Shown: piece by piece, positions 25,599 to 34,102 of the stretch
Numbering within the stretch: position 1 is the stretch's first letter
How the letters are laid out: each line of letters starts with the position of its first letter
Assembly (NCBI GenBank): GCA_030525085.1
Contig: JAUNFK010000011.1
Coordinates: 2,072-38,385 of the forward strand
Reading direction: 5' to 3'
DNA: 36,314 bases
Source: a bacterium
GTDB lineage: Bacteria > Bacillota_I > Bacilli_A > RF39 > UBA660
The notes under the pieces: model-generated
Database searches by the model: none
Told to the model about the DNA's origin: nothing
The model's input: the letters and a program-made list of their open reading frames with translations, nothing else
Position numbers and translations under genes: made by a program

Positions 25599-25805
25599 AT
25601 GAAAAAGGGATTACATCCAGAAACTAAAAAGGTAACTTTTAAATGTGTTTGTGGTAATGAATTTGAAGCAGTTTCTACATTAAAGGCAGAGTCATTTACA
25701 GTTGATACTTGTAATGCTTGTCATCCATTCTATACTGGTGCTCAAGGAAAGCATAAGAAGACTGGTGCAGTAGATAAATTTAATAAAAAATACAATTTGG
25801 ACTAA
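25599..25805 (+). CDS. rpmE: 50S ribosomal protein bL31, zinc-binding form
   Basis: Large-subunit protein bridging the subunits. The protein is 68 residues from the ATG at 25599, which follows GGAAGGAG; an earlier in-frame ATG at 25578 would add MAEGDAN and leave that site inside the gene. Cys16, Cys18 (KCVCGN), Cys38 and Cys41 (TCNACHPFYTG) form the zinc site, so this is the C+ form used in zinc-replete cells. It starts MKKGLHP and has the HPFYTG signature. Confidence 0.96.
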   Translation: MKKGLHPETKKVTFKCVCGNEFEAVSTLKAESFTVDTCNACHPFYTGAQGKHKKTGAVDKFNKKYNLD

Positions 25806-25825
25806 GAGTAACATCTTAGTTTTTA
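25801..25825 (+). terminator. rpmE intrinsic terminator overlapping the stop codon
   Basis: ACTAAGA, 6-nt loop, TCTTAGT, then T4. The rpmE TAA (25803-25805) is inside the stem. Confidence 0.8.
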
Positions 25826-25826
25826 T

Positions 25827-25855
25827 TTGCTTAAAAATAAGAGTGATAGTATAAT
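25827..25855 (+). promoter_or_regulatory. rpiB promoter
   Basis: TTGCTT (25827-25832), 17-bp spacer, consensus TATAAT (25850-25855); directly follows the rpmE terminator. Confidence 0.7.
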
Positions 25856-25871
25856 GATGGTGGTGATAATG

Positions 25872-26315
25872 ATGAAAGTAGCAATAGGAACTGACCATAA
25901 TGGTCCAGATTTAAAAGAAGAAATTATAAATAAGTTAAGTAATATGGCTGAATTTATTGATTGTAGTCCAGTTAATGATCCTTTAGATGATTATCCTGAT
26001 TTTGCATTTAAAGTAAGTGAGATGGTTGCAAGTGGTGAGGCTGACTTAGGTATTTTAATATGCGGAACTGGTATTGGAATGAGCATAGCAGCTAATAAGG
26101 TTAAAGGTATTAGATGTGCTCATGTAACAAATATTGATGAAGCTAGACTTAGTAAGATGCATAATAATGCAAATGTTATGGCAATGGGAGCAAAGAATCC
26201 TGATGCATTAGAGATGGTTAAAGTATTTTTAGAAACTAGCTTTAGTAATGAAGATAGACACATAAGAAGAGGAGAAGAGATTATAAAAATAGAAAACGGA
26301 GAATATAATGTATAA
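25872..26315 (+). CDS. rpiB: Ribose 5-phosphate isomerase B
   Basis: Interconverts ribose 5-phosphate and ribulose 5-phosphate in the pentose phosphate pathway. The protein is 147 residues. The N-terminus is MKVAIGTDHNG. The catalytic C64 is in ILICGTGIGMSIAANK and the His97 region is MHNNANVMAMGA. The ATG at 25872 sits 4 nt after GGTGAT, the spacing used by other genes here; a tandem ATG at 25869 and a longer frame from 25827, which overlaps the promoter, are less likely. LacA/LacB subunits are related, but no lac genes are near. It overlaps the next gene by 8 nt. Confidence 0.93.
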   Translation: MKVAIGTDHNGPDLKEEIINKLSNMAEFIDCSPVNDPLDDYPDFAFKVSEMVASGEADLGILICGTGIGMSIAANKVKGIRCAHVTNIDEARLSKMHNNANVMAMGAKNPDALEMVKVFLETSFSNEDRHIRRGEEIIKIENGEYNV

Positions 26316-26502
26316 GACAGTAATTTATGTTTTATCTGTTTTGCTTAGTATATTTATTGTTTCGGGGATTAACTTTAATAATTTTTTTAAGGCTAATCAT
26401 GTTTGGGAAGCAAGATGCTTTATAGTTGTAATAAGTTTTATTATGGGATATTTATTTGGGAGTTTTATTATAGAGTTTTTAAGTATAAGTGCAATTGTAT
26501 AG
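26308..26502 (+). CDS. ywzB: DUF1146-family membrane protein (YwzB-like)
   Basis: A 64-residue integral membrane protein with two hydrophobic spans (about 5-22 and 36-60). The DUF1146 pattern is visible in NFNNFFKANHVWEARC followed by IMGYLFGSFIIEF. Function unknown. In B. subtilis ywzB lies just before murAA and spoIID; here it directly precedes spoIID (8-nt gap) and overlaps the end of rpiB, which supports the family call. Confidence 0.8.
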   Translation: MYKTVIYVLSVLLSIFIVSGINFNNFFKANHVWEARCFIVVISFIMGYLFGSFIIEFLSISAIV

Positions 26503-26510
26503 GAGATTTT

Positions 26511-27389
26511 ATGAAAAAACTTTTACTTGTTATTATGTTTTTGATTCCATGCGGTATATGTAGTTTTTTGTTTAAGAGAAAAGCTACTTTTTTTATTGAT
26601 GAAAATACTTTCAAAAATACAAAAATTGTATATTTGCAAGATAAAAATTTATATTTAGATATTAATGACTATGTATTCGGAGTGGTTGCGGCAGAGATGC
26701 CAGCTTTATTTAATGATGAGGCTTTAAAAGCACAGGCAGTTGCAGCAAGAAGTTATTTATTAAGTTCTAAAAATAGTTGTAATTTATATAGTACAAATTT
26801 GAGTGCTCAGGCTTATTTAGATATTTATGAATTAAAAAAAAGATGGGGTAGCGACTTTAATAAATATTATGAAAAAGTGATAAATGCAGTAAATGATACA
26901 GGTAATGAAGTTATTTATAAGAATGATAGTATTATGAAAACTTTTTATTTTGCAATGAGTAATGGCTATACAGAAAACTCTTTAGAGGTGTTTGGGACTA
27001 ATGATATAGAGAGCGTGCCATCACTTTTAGAGGTTAACTTAAATAATTATGAGGTTAGCAAGAGTTATAAACTTAGTGATATATTTAGTAAGTTAGGTGT
27101 AGGCTCACTTGATGGATTAGATATTAAAAGAAATGAAACTAATCATGTTAGTGAGATGTGTGTTAAAGATAAATGTTTTAAGGGAGTTGAAGTAAGAAAA
27201 CTACTTAATTTAAGATCTACTGATTTTGAGATAAATGTAAATGGGGATGAAGTAAATATTACTACTAAAGGGTATGGACATGGTGTTGGTATGAGTCAAA
27301 ATGGAGCAAATTTGCTTGCTAAAGATGGTTATAGTTATAAAGAAATATTAAAGTATTATTATAAAGATATAATTATTAAAGATTTTTAG
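26511..27389 (+). CDS. spoIID: Stage II sporulation protein D (peptidoglycan lytic transglycosylase)
   Basis: Cuts glycan strands during forespore engulfment, working with SpoIIP and SpoIIM. The protein is 292 residues from the ATG at 26511 (AGGAG upstream); the open frame reaching back to 26403 overlaps ywzB and is not protein. One N-terminal anchor covers about 2-20. Key segments are VVAAEMPALF with the catalytic Glu62, AQAVAARSY, TFYFAMSNGYTE and the signature GYGHGVGMSQNGA near residue 262. All are intact. spoIIM and spoIIP are not seen here. Confidence 0.94.
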   Translation: MKKLLLVIMFLIPCGICSFLFKRKATFFIDENTFKNTKIVYLQDKNLYLDINDYVFGVVAAEMPALFNDEALKAQAVAARSYLLSSKNSCNLYSTNLSAQAYLDIYELKKRWGSDFNKYYEKVINAVNDTGNEVIYKNDSIMKTFYFAMSNGYTENSLEVFGTNDIESVPSLLEVNLNNYEVSKSYKLSDIFSKLGVGSLDGLDIKRNETNHVSEMCVKDKCFKGVEVRKLLNLRSTDFEINVNGDEVNITTKGYGHGVGMSQNGANLLAKDGYSYKEILKYYYKDIIIKDF

Positions 27390-27435
27390 TATAAAATAGA
27401 TTTTTTTACTCACACTTTTATTAGGAAGGTGCGAG

Positions 27436-28071
27436 ATGAAAAAATATAAGTTAAAAAGTTCAGTAGTAGTGTGTATTTATTTGTTAAGTGTAGGAGCAAT
27501 TATTTCAAGTTTGTATTTAACTGCGAAAGTTTTGAAGGCTTCAGTTTATAATAATGATAACTTGTCATATGTTTACCGAAATTTAATAGATGATACAGTT
27601 CCGGTTGTAAGTACTGATGATGGGAAGGTCATTAAGCCATTTGGTGGTGAAGAAGTGTCTGTTGTAAAAGGATTCTATGATAAAGATGCTGAAAGTAAGG
27701 CGCAAGAGCAATCTATAATTTATTATCAAAATACTTATATGCCAAATACTGGAGTGCTTTATGGGTCTAAAGAAGAGTTTGAAGTTTTAGTTGTTGCTGA
27801 TGGTACTGTTGAGGATGTAGTAGCTGATGAAGTATTAGGTAACGTAGTAACTATTAAACATACAAATAACTTAATTACAAGATATGAAAGCTTAAATGAA
27901 GTTAATGTTATGATTGGCGATACTTTGAAAAAAGGCGATGTTATTGGTACTAGTGGTGAAAATAAAATTGATAGTACTTATAGTAATATGCTTTTATTTG
28001 AAGTAGAACATAATGGAACTTATGCTAATCCTGAAAATATATATGGTATGAATATTAAAGAGCTTTCTTAG
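27436..28071 (+). CDS. spoIIQ: SpoIIQ-like protein with degenerate M23 (LytM) domain
   Basis: In Bacillus, SpoIIQ in the forespore membrane binds SpoIIIAH and holds the two sporulation membranes together. The protein is 211 residues, with one membrane span near 11-31. The SpoIIQ-type sequence FYDKDAESKAQEQSIIYYQ and NTYMPNTGVLYGS is followed by a LytM fold (LGNVVTIKH, YESLNEVNVMIGDTLKKGD). The M23 HxH metal motif (usually HLHFEV) is MLLFEVEHNG here, so both His are gone and metallopeptidase activity is not expected. AGGAAGGTG precedes the ATG. It lies after spoIID as in B. subtilis, where spoIIID and mbl would follow. Confidence 0.88.
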   Translation: MKKYKLKSSVVVCIYLLSVGAIISSLYLTAKVLKASVYNNDNLSYVYRNLIDDTVPVVSTDDGKVIKPFGGEEVSVVKGFYDKDAESKAQEQSIIYYQNTYMPNTGVLYGSKEEFEVLVVADGTVEDVVADEVLGNVVTIKHTNNLITRYESLNEVNVMIGDTLKKGDVIGTSGENKIDSTYSNMLLFEVEHNGTYANPENIYGMNIKELS

Positions 28072-28079
28072 GTGATTTT

Positions 28080-28562
28080 ATTTATACTTTTGAGTTTACT
28101 GATGAGTATGTTTTAATTTATTCTCATAAAAGTAAAAGGATAATTAAAGAGGAATTACCAGATAATGTTATAGTAAATAACCATATATATGATTATGTAA
28201 GATTAAAGAAGATTGTATATAATATTACGTCCAAAAATAATTTGGTTAGTAGTTTGTTTAAGGTGAAGTATAATATTTTATATTTTGACAAGTTAAAACC
28301 TTGTGAGGTGTATTTATATAATTCTTTATTTAATTTTATTAGTAATGTTAGTATAAAGTTTATAGATGCATTTTCTTTATTTGATAGTGATACGGTTATT
28401 GTGAGTGGAAAGGTGCCTTATTATAGGGGAAAATGGTTTAATAAAAAGCAAGGGAGCTTTACTTTAGTTGGCGCTCTATATAAGAGTATAATGGAGAAAT
28501 ATGTAAACTGTAAATTTTATGTTTATGAAAATAGTGAAACAATACTTTATGAAAAGATTTAA
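28080..28562 (+). CDS. Unknown protein, probable ATT start
   Basis: The frame is open from 28059 to the TAA at 28562. It contains no ATG, GTG or TTG before the TTG at 28242, which has no ribosome site. At 28071-28076 there is GGTGAT, and ATT at 28080 sits 3 nt after it, exactly where ATG sits in neighbouring genes using GGTGAT. From that ATT the product is 160 residues, with no membrane span. I do not recognise the family. The early part (EYVLIYSHKSKRIIKEEL then NHIYDYVRLKKIVYNI) loosely recalls PilM/FtsA-like actin folds, and Bacillus has the actin mbl two genes after spoIIQ, but this is a weak resemblance. It is 8 nt after spoIIQ and probably in the same transcript. Confidence 0.65.
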   Translation: MYTFEFTDEYVLIYSHKSKRIIKEELPDNVIVNNHIYDYVRLKKIVYNITSKNNLVSSLFKVKYNILYFDKLKPCEVYLYNSLFNFISNVSIKFIDAFSLFDSDTVIVSGKVPYYRGKWFNKKQGSFTLVGALYKSIMEKYVNCKFYVYENSETILYEKI

Positions 28563-28565
28563 GTA

Positions 28566-28593
28566 TTGTTTTTCTTTGGTTTTAAGATATAAT
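28566..28593 (+). promoter_or_regulatory. PFOR promoter
   Basis: TTGTTT (28566-28571), 16-bp spacer, consensus TATAAT (28588-28593). Confidence 0.6.
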
Positions 28594-28616
28594 TATAATA
28601 TAGGAATGGTGATTAT

Positions 28617-31600
28617 ATGAAAGTTGTTGATGGATGCACTGCATGTGCTAAGATGGCTTATAATTTTAGTGAGCTTAGCTTTATTTATCCGATAACACCG
28701 TCTAGTCCAATGGCTAGTCAAATAGATTTAATGGGTAGTGAGAACCAAAAGAATGTGTTTGGGGATACGGTAAATGTTATTGAAATGCAAAGTGAAGCTG
28801 GAGCTGCTGGAGCAATGCATGGAGCACTTAATGCAGGAGTCTTAGCCAGTACTTTTACAGCTAGTCAAGGACTTTTATTAATGATTCCAAATATGTATAA
28901 AATGGCTGGAGAGATGCTTCCAGGGGTTATTCACGTTGCGGCTAGAAGTTTGTCTACGCATGCACTTAGTATTTTTGGAGATCATCAAGATGTTTATGCG
29001 ACAAGAGCAACGGGCTTTTGTATTTTAGCTAGTACCAATGTGCAGGATGCTTATAATTTGGCGATGGTAGCACATTTATCTGCAATTGAGGGAAGTCTTC
29101 CATTTTTACATTTCTTTGATGGCTTTAGAACAAGTCATGAGTATAATCAAATTGAGCTAATTAGTGATAAAGACATTAAGTCAATGATTAATTATGAAAA
29201 GGTTAATGAGTTTAGAAATAGAGCACTTAATTCTGGCAAAGCGATTACTAAGGGTACTGCGCAAAATGAGGATATCTATTTTCAAGTAACTGAAGCAAGA
29301 AATAAAGATTATTTAAAGATGCCAGATATAGTTAATTCTTATATGAAAAAGCTTAATAAGATTGCAGGAACTAATTATAAACCATTTAATTATTATGGTA
29401 GTAAGAATGCTAAGAAAGTTATTGTAGCAATGGGATCTGTTTGTGATACTATTAAAAATACAATAGATATGTGTAAAAATGATGAGTATGGATTAATTGA
29501 GGTTCATTTATATAGACCTTTTAGTGTTGATTATTTAAAGAAAGTATTACCAAAAAGTGTGCGTAAGATTGCTGTTTTAGATAGAACTAAGGAAAGTGGT
29601 AGCGCTGGTGAGCCTTTATATTTAGATGTGTTGTCTGCTCTTAGTGATGAAAAAATAAAGATAGTTCATGGAAGATATGGACTATCTAGTAAGAATACGA
29701 CACCAAGTGATATTTATGATGTTTATAAGATGCTTGATACAAAGTTAGTTAATGATTTTGTTATTGGAATAGATGATGATATTACTAATTTGTCTTTGAA
29801 GCATTATGAGTTTAATTATAAAGAAAATTATAAAGAATTTAAAATATTTGGATTTGGTTCTGATGGACTTGTTAGTGCGTCAAAGGACATGCTTAAAATA
29901 CTTGGTGAAAGTAGTTTTGTTCAAGGTTATTTTGAGTATGATTCTAAGAAGAGTGGCGGAGTAACTATTTCTCATTTAAGAACGAGTAAAAAGTTAATTA
30001 AAGCACCTTATTATGTTACTAATCCTAGTTTAGTAGTAGTTTCTAAAGATGAGTATTTTAAGAAGTTTGATTGTTTAGATGGATTAGTTACAGGTGGCAC
30101 TTTACTTGTTAATACCTATAGGAATGAAGAAGAGTTTAATAAGTTTGTACCTAATGAAGTGAAGAAATATTTAATTGATAATAATATAAAAGTGTATTTA
30201 ATTGATGCAGGGATGCTAGCTAGTAAATATGGTATTTCTGGGAAGATTAGTTTAATTATGGAAAGTGCTATCTTAAATTTGTTTGGCTTTGCTGATTATG
30301 AGAAAGTGCTAATTAAGAATGTTAAGAAACGTTTCTTTACTAAGGGTGAAGATATTGTTAAAGCAAATATTTCATGTATTAAAGAAAGTAAGTATTATTT
30401 AAAAGAGTGTAAGATAGATAGTGCTAGTACTTATGATATGAAGTATGGTAATACAGTGTTTGATTATATTAATTCTAGAAGAGGTAATCAGTTAAGTACT
30501 CGTGATGTTTATGAAATGCGCGATGGAACTACGAGAGGTGGGACTAGTGCTCTAGAAAAGAGAAGTATGGCTAGTATGGTTCCTAAGTGGGATAAGAATA
30601 GGTGTATTGAATGTGGTATGTGTAATATTGTTTGTCCTCATGCGGTTATTAGACCTTTCGTAATTGATAAGAATGATAAGTATGCAAGTGCAGCAAAGGA
30701 TAGCTTGGATAAGAAGAATAAGTTTATTGTGGCAGTAAGTGAAAGAGATTGCACGGCTTGTGGTTTATGTGCTAATATATGTCCTGTTAAATGTTTATCT
30801 TGGGGAGAAATTGATGATAAGAATCAAAGAATAGCAGATGATTTATTTAAGAATTATGAAAATGATGTAACTAGTGCAAATAATATAAAAGAAGTTTCTT
30901 TGAAAAAACCATTATTTGAGTTTTCTGGAGCTTGTGCTGGATGTGGTGAGACACCTTATATTAAGTTATTAACGCAGATCGTTGGTAAGAGATTAGTTAT
31001 TGCAAATGCTACTGGATGCTCTAGTATCTATGGTGCGTCTTGTCCGAGTATGCCTTATAATGTTTCTTGGGGTAGTAGTTTATTTGAGGATAATGCTGAG
31101 TATGGTTATGGAATGTTAAGAACTTATGATAAGTTACATGCTAGAGCACTTAAGGAGCTTGAGGCTAATAAGGTGGCTGCTAGTCTTTATAAGTTTGTTA
31201 AAGATAATGAGAATGATTATGAGAAGATTAATGCTGTATTAGATGAAGCTAAGAAGTATGTTTCTCCAGACTTAGTTAATTATTTAACACCAAAGAGTGT
31301 ATGGACGATTGGTGGAGATGGCTGGGCTTATGATATAGGTTTTGGTGGCTTGGATCACGTGCTTTCAAGTAATAAAAAGGTTAGAATTATGGTGCTTGAT
31401 ACTGAAGTTTATTCTAATACTGGTGGACAATCTAGTAAGAGTACGCATATTGGGGCAGTAGCTGAGTTTGCTGATATGGGTAAGGATACTTATAAAAAAG
31501 ATTTATTTAAGATTTGTATGGGATACCCTAATGTGTATGTTGGTCAAATTAGTTTAGGAGCTAATATGATGCAGGCGATAAAGACTATTAAAGAGGCTGA

Positions 31601-31922
31601 AGAGCATGATGGACCATCAATTATTCTTGCTTATAGTCCTTGTATTGAGCAGGGAATTAAAGGCGGTATGGGTAACTCTATTAATGAAGAAAAGCTTGCT
31701 GTAATGTGTGGTTATGTGACACTTATGAGATACTTTGATGGTGGGCTTCATATTGATAGTGCTGAACCTGATTTTGAGAAATATGATGATTTCTTACGTA
31801 ATGAGGTAAGATATAATGCATTAATTTTGAAAGATAAAGAAAAAGCGAATGTGTTATTAGAAAAAAATAAAAACGCTGCAAAAGAGCGTTATGAATATTA
31901 TAAAAATTTATTAAATAAATAA
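28617..31922 (+). CDS. nifJ: Pyruvate:ferredoxin (flavodoxin) oxidoreductase, single-chain
   Basis: Oxidises pyruvate to acetyl-CoA and CO2, reducing ferredoxin; central to anaerobic energy metabolism and oxygen-sensitive. The protein is 1101 residues, slightly short for the fused form, with all domains in order. The pyruvate-binding N-terminus has YPITPSSPM. Then come the gamma region and two [4Fe-4S] ferredoxin motifs, CIECGMCNIVCP (about 662) and CTACGLCANICP (about 711). The TPP domain has GACAGCGETPY (about 770), ATGCSSIYG, GGDGWAYDIG (about 898) and the Cys of SPCIEQG near 1006. GGTGAT precedes the ATG. It has its own promoter and is followed by a convergent small RNA gene. Confidence 0.96.
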   Translation: MKVVDGCTACAKMAYNFSELSFIYPITPSSPMASQIDLMGSENQKNVFGDTVNVIEMQSEAGAAGAMHGALNAGVLASTFTASQGLLLMIPNMYKMAGEMLPGVIHVAARSLSTHALSIFGDHQDVYATRATGFCILASTNVQDAYNLAMVAHLSAIEGSLPFLHFFDGFRTSHEYNQIELISDKDIKSMINYEKVNEFRNRALNSGKAITKGTAQNEDIYFQVTEARNKDYLKMPDIVNSYMKKLNKIAGTNYKPFNYYGSKNAKKVIVAMGSVCDTIKNTIDMCKNDEYGLIEVHLYRPFSVDYLKKVLPKSVRKIAVLDRTKESGSAGEPLYLDVLSALSDEKIKIVHGRYGLSSKNTTPSDIYDVYKMLDTKLVNDFVIGIDDDITNLSLKHYEFNYKENYKEFKIFGFGSDGLVSASKDMLKILGESSFVQGYFEYDSKKSGGVTISHLRTSKKLIKAPYYVTNPSLVVVSKDEYFKKFDCLDGLVTGGTLLVNTYRNEEEFNKFVPNEVKKYLIDNNIKVYLIDAGMLASKYGISGKISLIMESAILNLFGFADYEKVLIKNVKKRFFTKGEDIVKANISCIKESKYYLKECKIDSASTYDMKYGNTVFDYINSRRGNQLSTRDVYEMRDGTTRGGTSALEKRSMASMVPKWDKNRCIECGMCNIVCPHAVIRPFVIDKNDKYASAAKDSLDKKNKFIVAVSERDCTACGLCANICPVKCLSWGEIDDKNQRIADDLFKNYENDVTSANNIKEVSLKKPLFEFSGACAGCGETPYIKLLTQIVGKRLVIANATGCSSIYGASCPSMPYNVSWGSSLFEDNAEYGYGMLRTYDKLHARALKELEANKVAASLYKFVKDNENDYEKINAVLDEAKKYVSPDLVNYLTPKSVWTIGGDGWAYDIGFGGLDHVLSSNKKVRIMVLDTEVYSNTGGQSSKSTHIGAVAEFADMGKDTYKKDLFKICMGYPNVYVGQISLGANMMQAIKTIKEAEEHDGPSIILAYSPCIEQGIKGGMGNSINEEKLAVMCGYVTLMRYFDGGLHIDSAEPDFEKYDDFLRNEVRYNALILKDKEKANVLLEKNKNAAKERYEYYKNLLNK

Positions 31923-32017
31923 AAAAATGGAGGCTGCTTAATAAGCAGCCTCAAAGAATAAAAAGGGGTTGGCTAGTGTGATACTAGCACCAATTCGCCT
32001 ATAAGTGAATTGGTGAT
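31921..32017 (-). ncRNA. Unannotated small RNA 1, C-rich linker type
   Basis: On the minus strand a complete transcription unit is visible with no reading frame. From a start near 32017 the RNA folds hairpin 1 (GAATTGGTG 32007-32015 with CACCAATTC 31988-31996, 9 bp, 10-nt loop). It is followed directly by hairpin 2 (ACTAG/CTAGT, 31973-31987). Next comes an unpaired linker containing CCAACCCCTTTTT (C4 at 31965-31968). It ends in a perfect 10-bp GC-rich terminator stem (31930-31952, 3-nt loop) followed by T7. Length is about 97 nt. The U-run polarity fixes the strand. I do not recognise an Rfam family. The exposed C-run beside a terminator resembles RsaE/RoxS-type sRNAs that pair with Shine-Dalgarno sequences; that function is inference. 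Confidence 0.75.
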
Positions 32018-32021
32018 TTAT

Positions 32022-32050
32022 ATACTAACCGAATGAGACACTTTTGTCAA
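32022..32050 (-). promoter_or_regulatory. Promoter of small RNA 1
   Basis: Minus strand consensus TTGACA (32045-32050), 17-bp spacer, TAGTAT (32022-32027). Confidence 0.8.
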
Positions 32051-32089
32051 GCATTTTTAATAAAAAAATAATAAAAGATGGTGATTACA

Positions 32090-34066
32090 ATGCTAGAAGA
32101 TATAAAAGGAATTGGACCTAAAAGTATACTTGCTTTAAAAGCACTTAATTTATATACAAAGGATGATGTTATTAATTATTTTCCTTATAGATATAATGTT
32201 TATACACCAGTTAAATTAAGTGAGTGCAGTGAGGGTGATACGTGCACAATTACAGGATATGTTGAGTCTGTACCTAAAGTATTTTTTATAAGAAAGAATC
32301 TTAATAAATTATCTTTTGCATTTAATACGGGAAGTGAGTTAGTAAATGTTACTATCTTTAATAGAGCTTATTTAAAACCAAATATTAGAATTAAAAGTTA
32401 TATATCAGTAATTGGTAAATATAATAGAAAATCTAATACATTTATGGCGAGTGATATAAAGCTTACACCAATAACTAAAACGGTGATTGAGCCTGTTTAT
32501 CATTTGAATCAAGGGATAAAGAGAAGCAATTTCAAAAAATTAGTTGATGAGATTTTGGATAATACAGTAGAAATTAAAAGTAATGTACCTGATTATTTAA
32601 TAGAAAAGTATAATTTTGTTAATAAAAAAGAAGCAGTTACTAATGTGCATAAACCAAAAGATATTAACAGTTTGAAAAAAGCAGATTTGCATTTAATATA
32701 TGAAGAATTATTTACTTTTATGTTAAAGGTAAGTTATTTAAAAGAAAAGAATGCAAATGACGGTAAGTTTAACGTTAAGAGCTTTGATGAAGATAAGGTT
32801 AATGATTTTATTAGTAGTTTGCCATTTAGTTTAACAGATGGACAAATGCAGGCCGTAGAGGATATTAAGGGGGACTTTTTATCTAAGAAGAAAATGAATA
32901 GATTAATCTTAGGTGATGTTGGTAGTGGTAAGACGATAGTTTCTTTTATAGCACTTTATATGAATATGCTTGCTGGGCATCAAGGCGTGCTTATGGCACC
33001 GACTGAAATATTAACAGTCCAGCATTATAATAATATGACGAGTCTTTTTGGAGATAAGTTAAATATTCAGTTACTTACAAGTTCAACTAAAAAGAGTGAA
33101 AGAAATAAGATTTTACAAAAATTAAAAGATGGTGAAACTCATGTTTTAATTGGTACTCATTCTTTACTTAATGATGAACTTGTTTATAATAATCTTGGGC
33201 TTGTTATTACAGATGAGCAACATAGATTTGGTGTTAATCAAAGACAGATTTTACAAGAAAAAGGAAAAGATGTTGACGTGTTATATATGAGTGCAACACC
33301 AATTCCTAGAACGCTTGCTTTAACTATTTATGGCGATATGGATATTACGGAAATTAGGACTAAACCAGGTGGCAGAAAAGAAATTATTACTAAAATTTTT
33401 AAAAATAGTGAACTTAAAAATGTTTTAGAGAAGATGTTAGATGAAATTAAAGACGGGCATCAAATATACGTCGTAGCTCCACTTATTGATGATGAAGAAG
33501 ATGAAAAGATGAATGTTACTTCATTAAAAGATAAGTTTGATGTAGCATTTAATGGAATGGTTCCTACTGGCGTATTGCACGGAAAAATGAAACCTAATCA
33601 AAAAGATGAAGTAATGAATAGTTTTAAAAATGGTGATACAAAAATATTAATATCAACAACTGTAATTGAAGTCGGCGTTGATGTTAAAAATGCGACGATG
33701 ATGGTTATTTTTAATGCTGAAAGATTTGGCCTTGCTACACTTCATCAGTTAAGAGGCAGAGTTGGTAGAAATGACATGCAAAGTTATTGCTATTTGATAA
33801 GTGATTATGATGCTGAAAGGTTAAAAGTTTTAGAGCAGAGTAATGATGGATTTTATATCAGTGAGCAAGATTTTAAGCTAAGAGGTGGCGGAGACATTTT
33901 TGGAATTAGGCAAAGTGGTGAACAAAGCTTTAAAATTGCAAATTTAAATAGGGATTATAAAATTTTAATGCAGTGTAAAAGTGATGCAGAGGAATTTTTA
34001 AAGAGCAAGAATTTAGATGATTATAAAGTACAGAAGGAAATACTTGAGAACTTAACTATTGCTTAG
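32090..34066 (+). CDS. recG: ATP-dependent DNA helicase RecG
   Basis: Branch-migration helicase that remodels stalled replication forks and Holliday junctions. The protein is 658 residues from the ATG at 32090, 4 nt after GGTGAT; an in-frame ATG at 32078 lies before that site and is less likely. The N-terminus LEDIKGIGPKSILAL and the wedge (OB) domain with VTIFNRAYL near residue 89 are present. Walker A is GDVGSGKT near 281, the DEQH box is ITDEQHRFGVNQRQ, motif III is SATPIPRTLAL, and motif VI is QLRGRVGRN. The C-terminal TRG region FKLRGGGDIFGIRQSG couples ATPase to branch migration. No convincing separate promoter was seen between the small RNA promoter and the gene. Confidence 0.97.
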   Translation: MLEDIKGIGPKSILALKALNLYTKDDVINYFPYRYNVYTPVKLSECSEGDTCTITGYVESVPKVFFIRKNLNKLSFAFNTGSELVNVTIFNRAYLKPNIRIKSYISVIGKYNRKSNTFMASDIKLTPITKTVIEPVYHLNQGIKRSNFKKLVDEILDNTVEIKSNVPDYLIEKYNFVNKKEAVTNVHKPKDINSLKKADLHLIYEELFTFMLKVSYLKEKNANDGKFNVKSFDEDKVNDFISSLPFSLTDGQMQAVEDIKGDFLSKKKMNRLILGDVGSGKTIVSFIALYMNMLAGHQGVLMAPTEILTVQHYNNMTSLFGDKLNIQLLTSSTKKSERNKILQKLKDGETHVLIGTHSLLNDELVYNNLGLVITDEQHRFGVNQRQILQEKGKDVDVLYMSATPIPRTLALTIYGDMDITEIRTKPGGRKEIITKIFKNSELKNVLEKMLDEIKDGHQIYVVAPLIDDEEDEKMNVTSLKDKFDVAFNGMVPTGVLHGKMKPNQKDEVMNSFKNGDTKILISTTVIEVGVDVKNATMMVIFNAERFGLATLHQLRGRVGRNDMQSYCYLISDYDAERLKVLEQSNDGFYISEQDFKLRGGGDIFGIRQSGEQSFKIANLNRDYKILMQCKSDAEEFLKSKNLDDYKVQKEILENLTIA

Positions 34067-34087
34067 AATTTTAGAATTGTATATAAT
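34059..34087 (+). promoter_or_regulatory. Promoter of the DUF975 gene, overlapping the recG stop
   Basis: TTGCTT (34059-34064), 17-bp spacer, consensus TATAAT (34082-34087). The -35 overlaps the last codons of recG. Confidence 0.65.
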
Positions 34088-34102
34088 TATATTGGTGATG
34101 AT

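Noticed and set aside
26403-26510. Longer SpoIID start
   Set aside because: It overlaps the DUF1146 gene and puts the signal anchor internal; AGGAG precedes the ATG at 26511.
23077-27435. SigF/SigE promoters before spoIIR, spoIID and spoIIQ
   Set aside because: I looked for GYWTA-GGNRANANTR and ATA-CATACANT patterns and found no convincing match.
31928-32030. Plus-strand riboswitch for recG
   Set aside because: The strong stem lacks a T-run on the plus strand but has T7 on the minus strand, and a consensus minus-strand promoter fits the hairpins.
32044-32074. recG promoter TTGTCA with AATAAT
   Set aside because: It would start transcription at the ribosome site itself, leaving almost no leader; not convincing.
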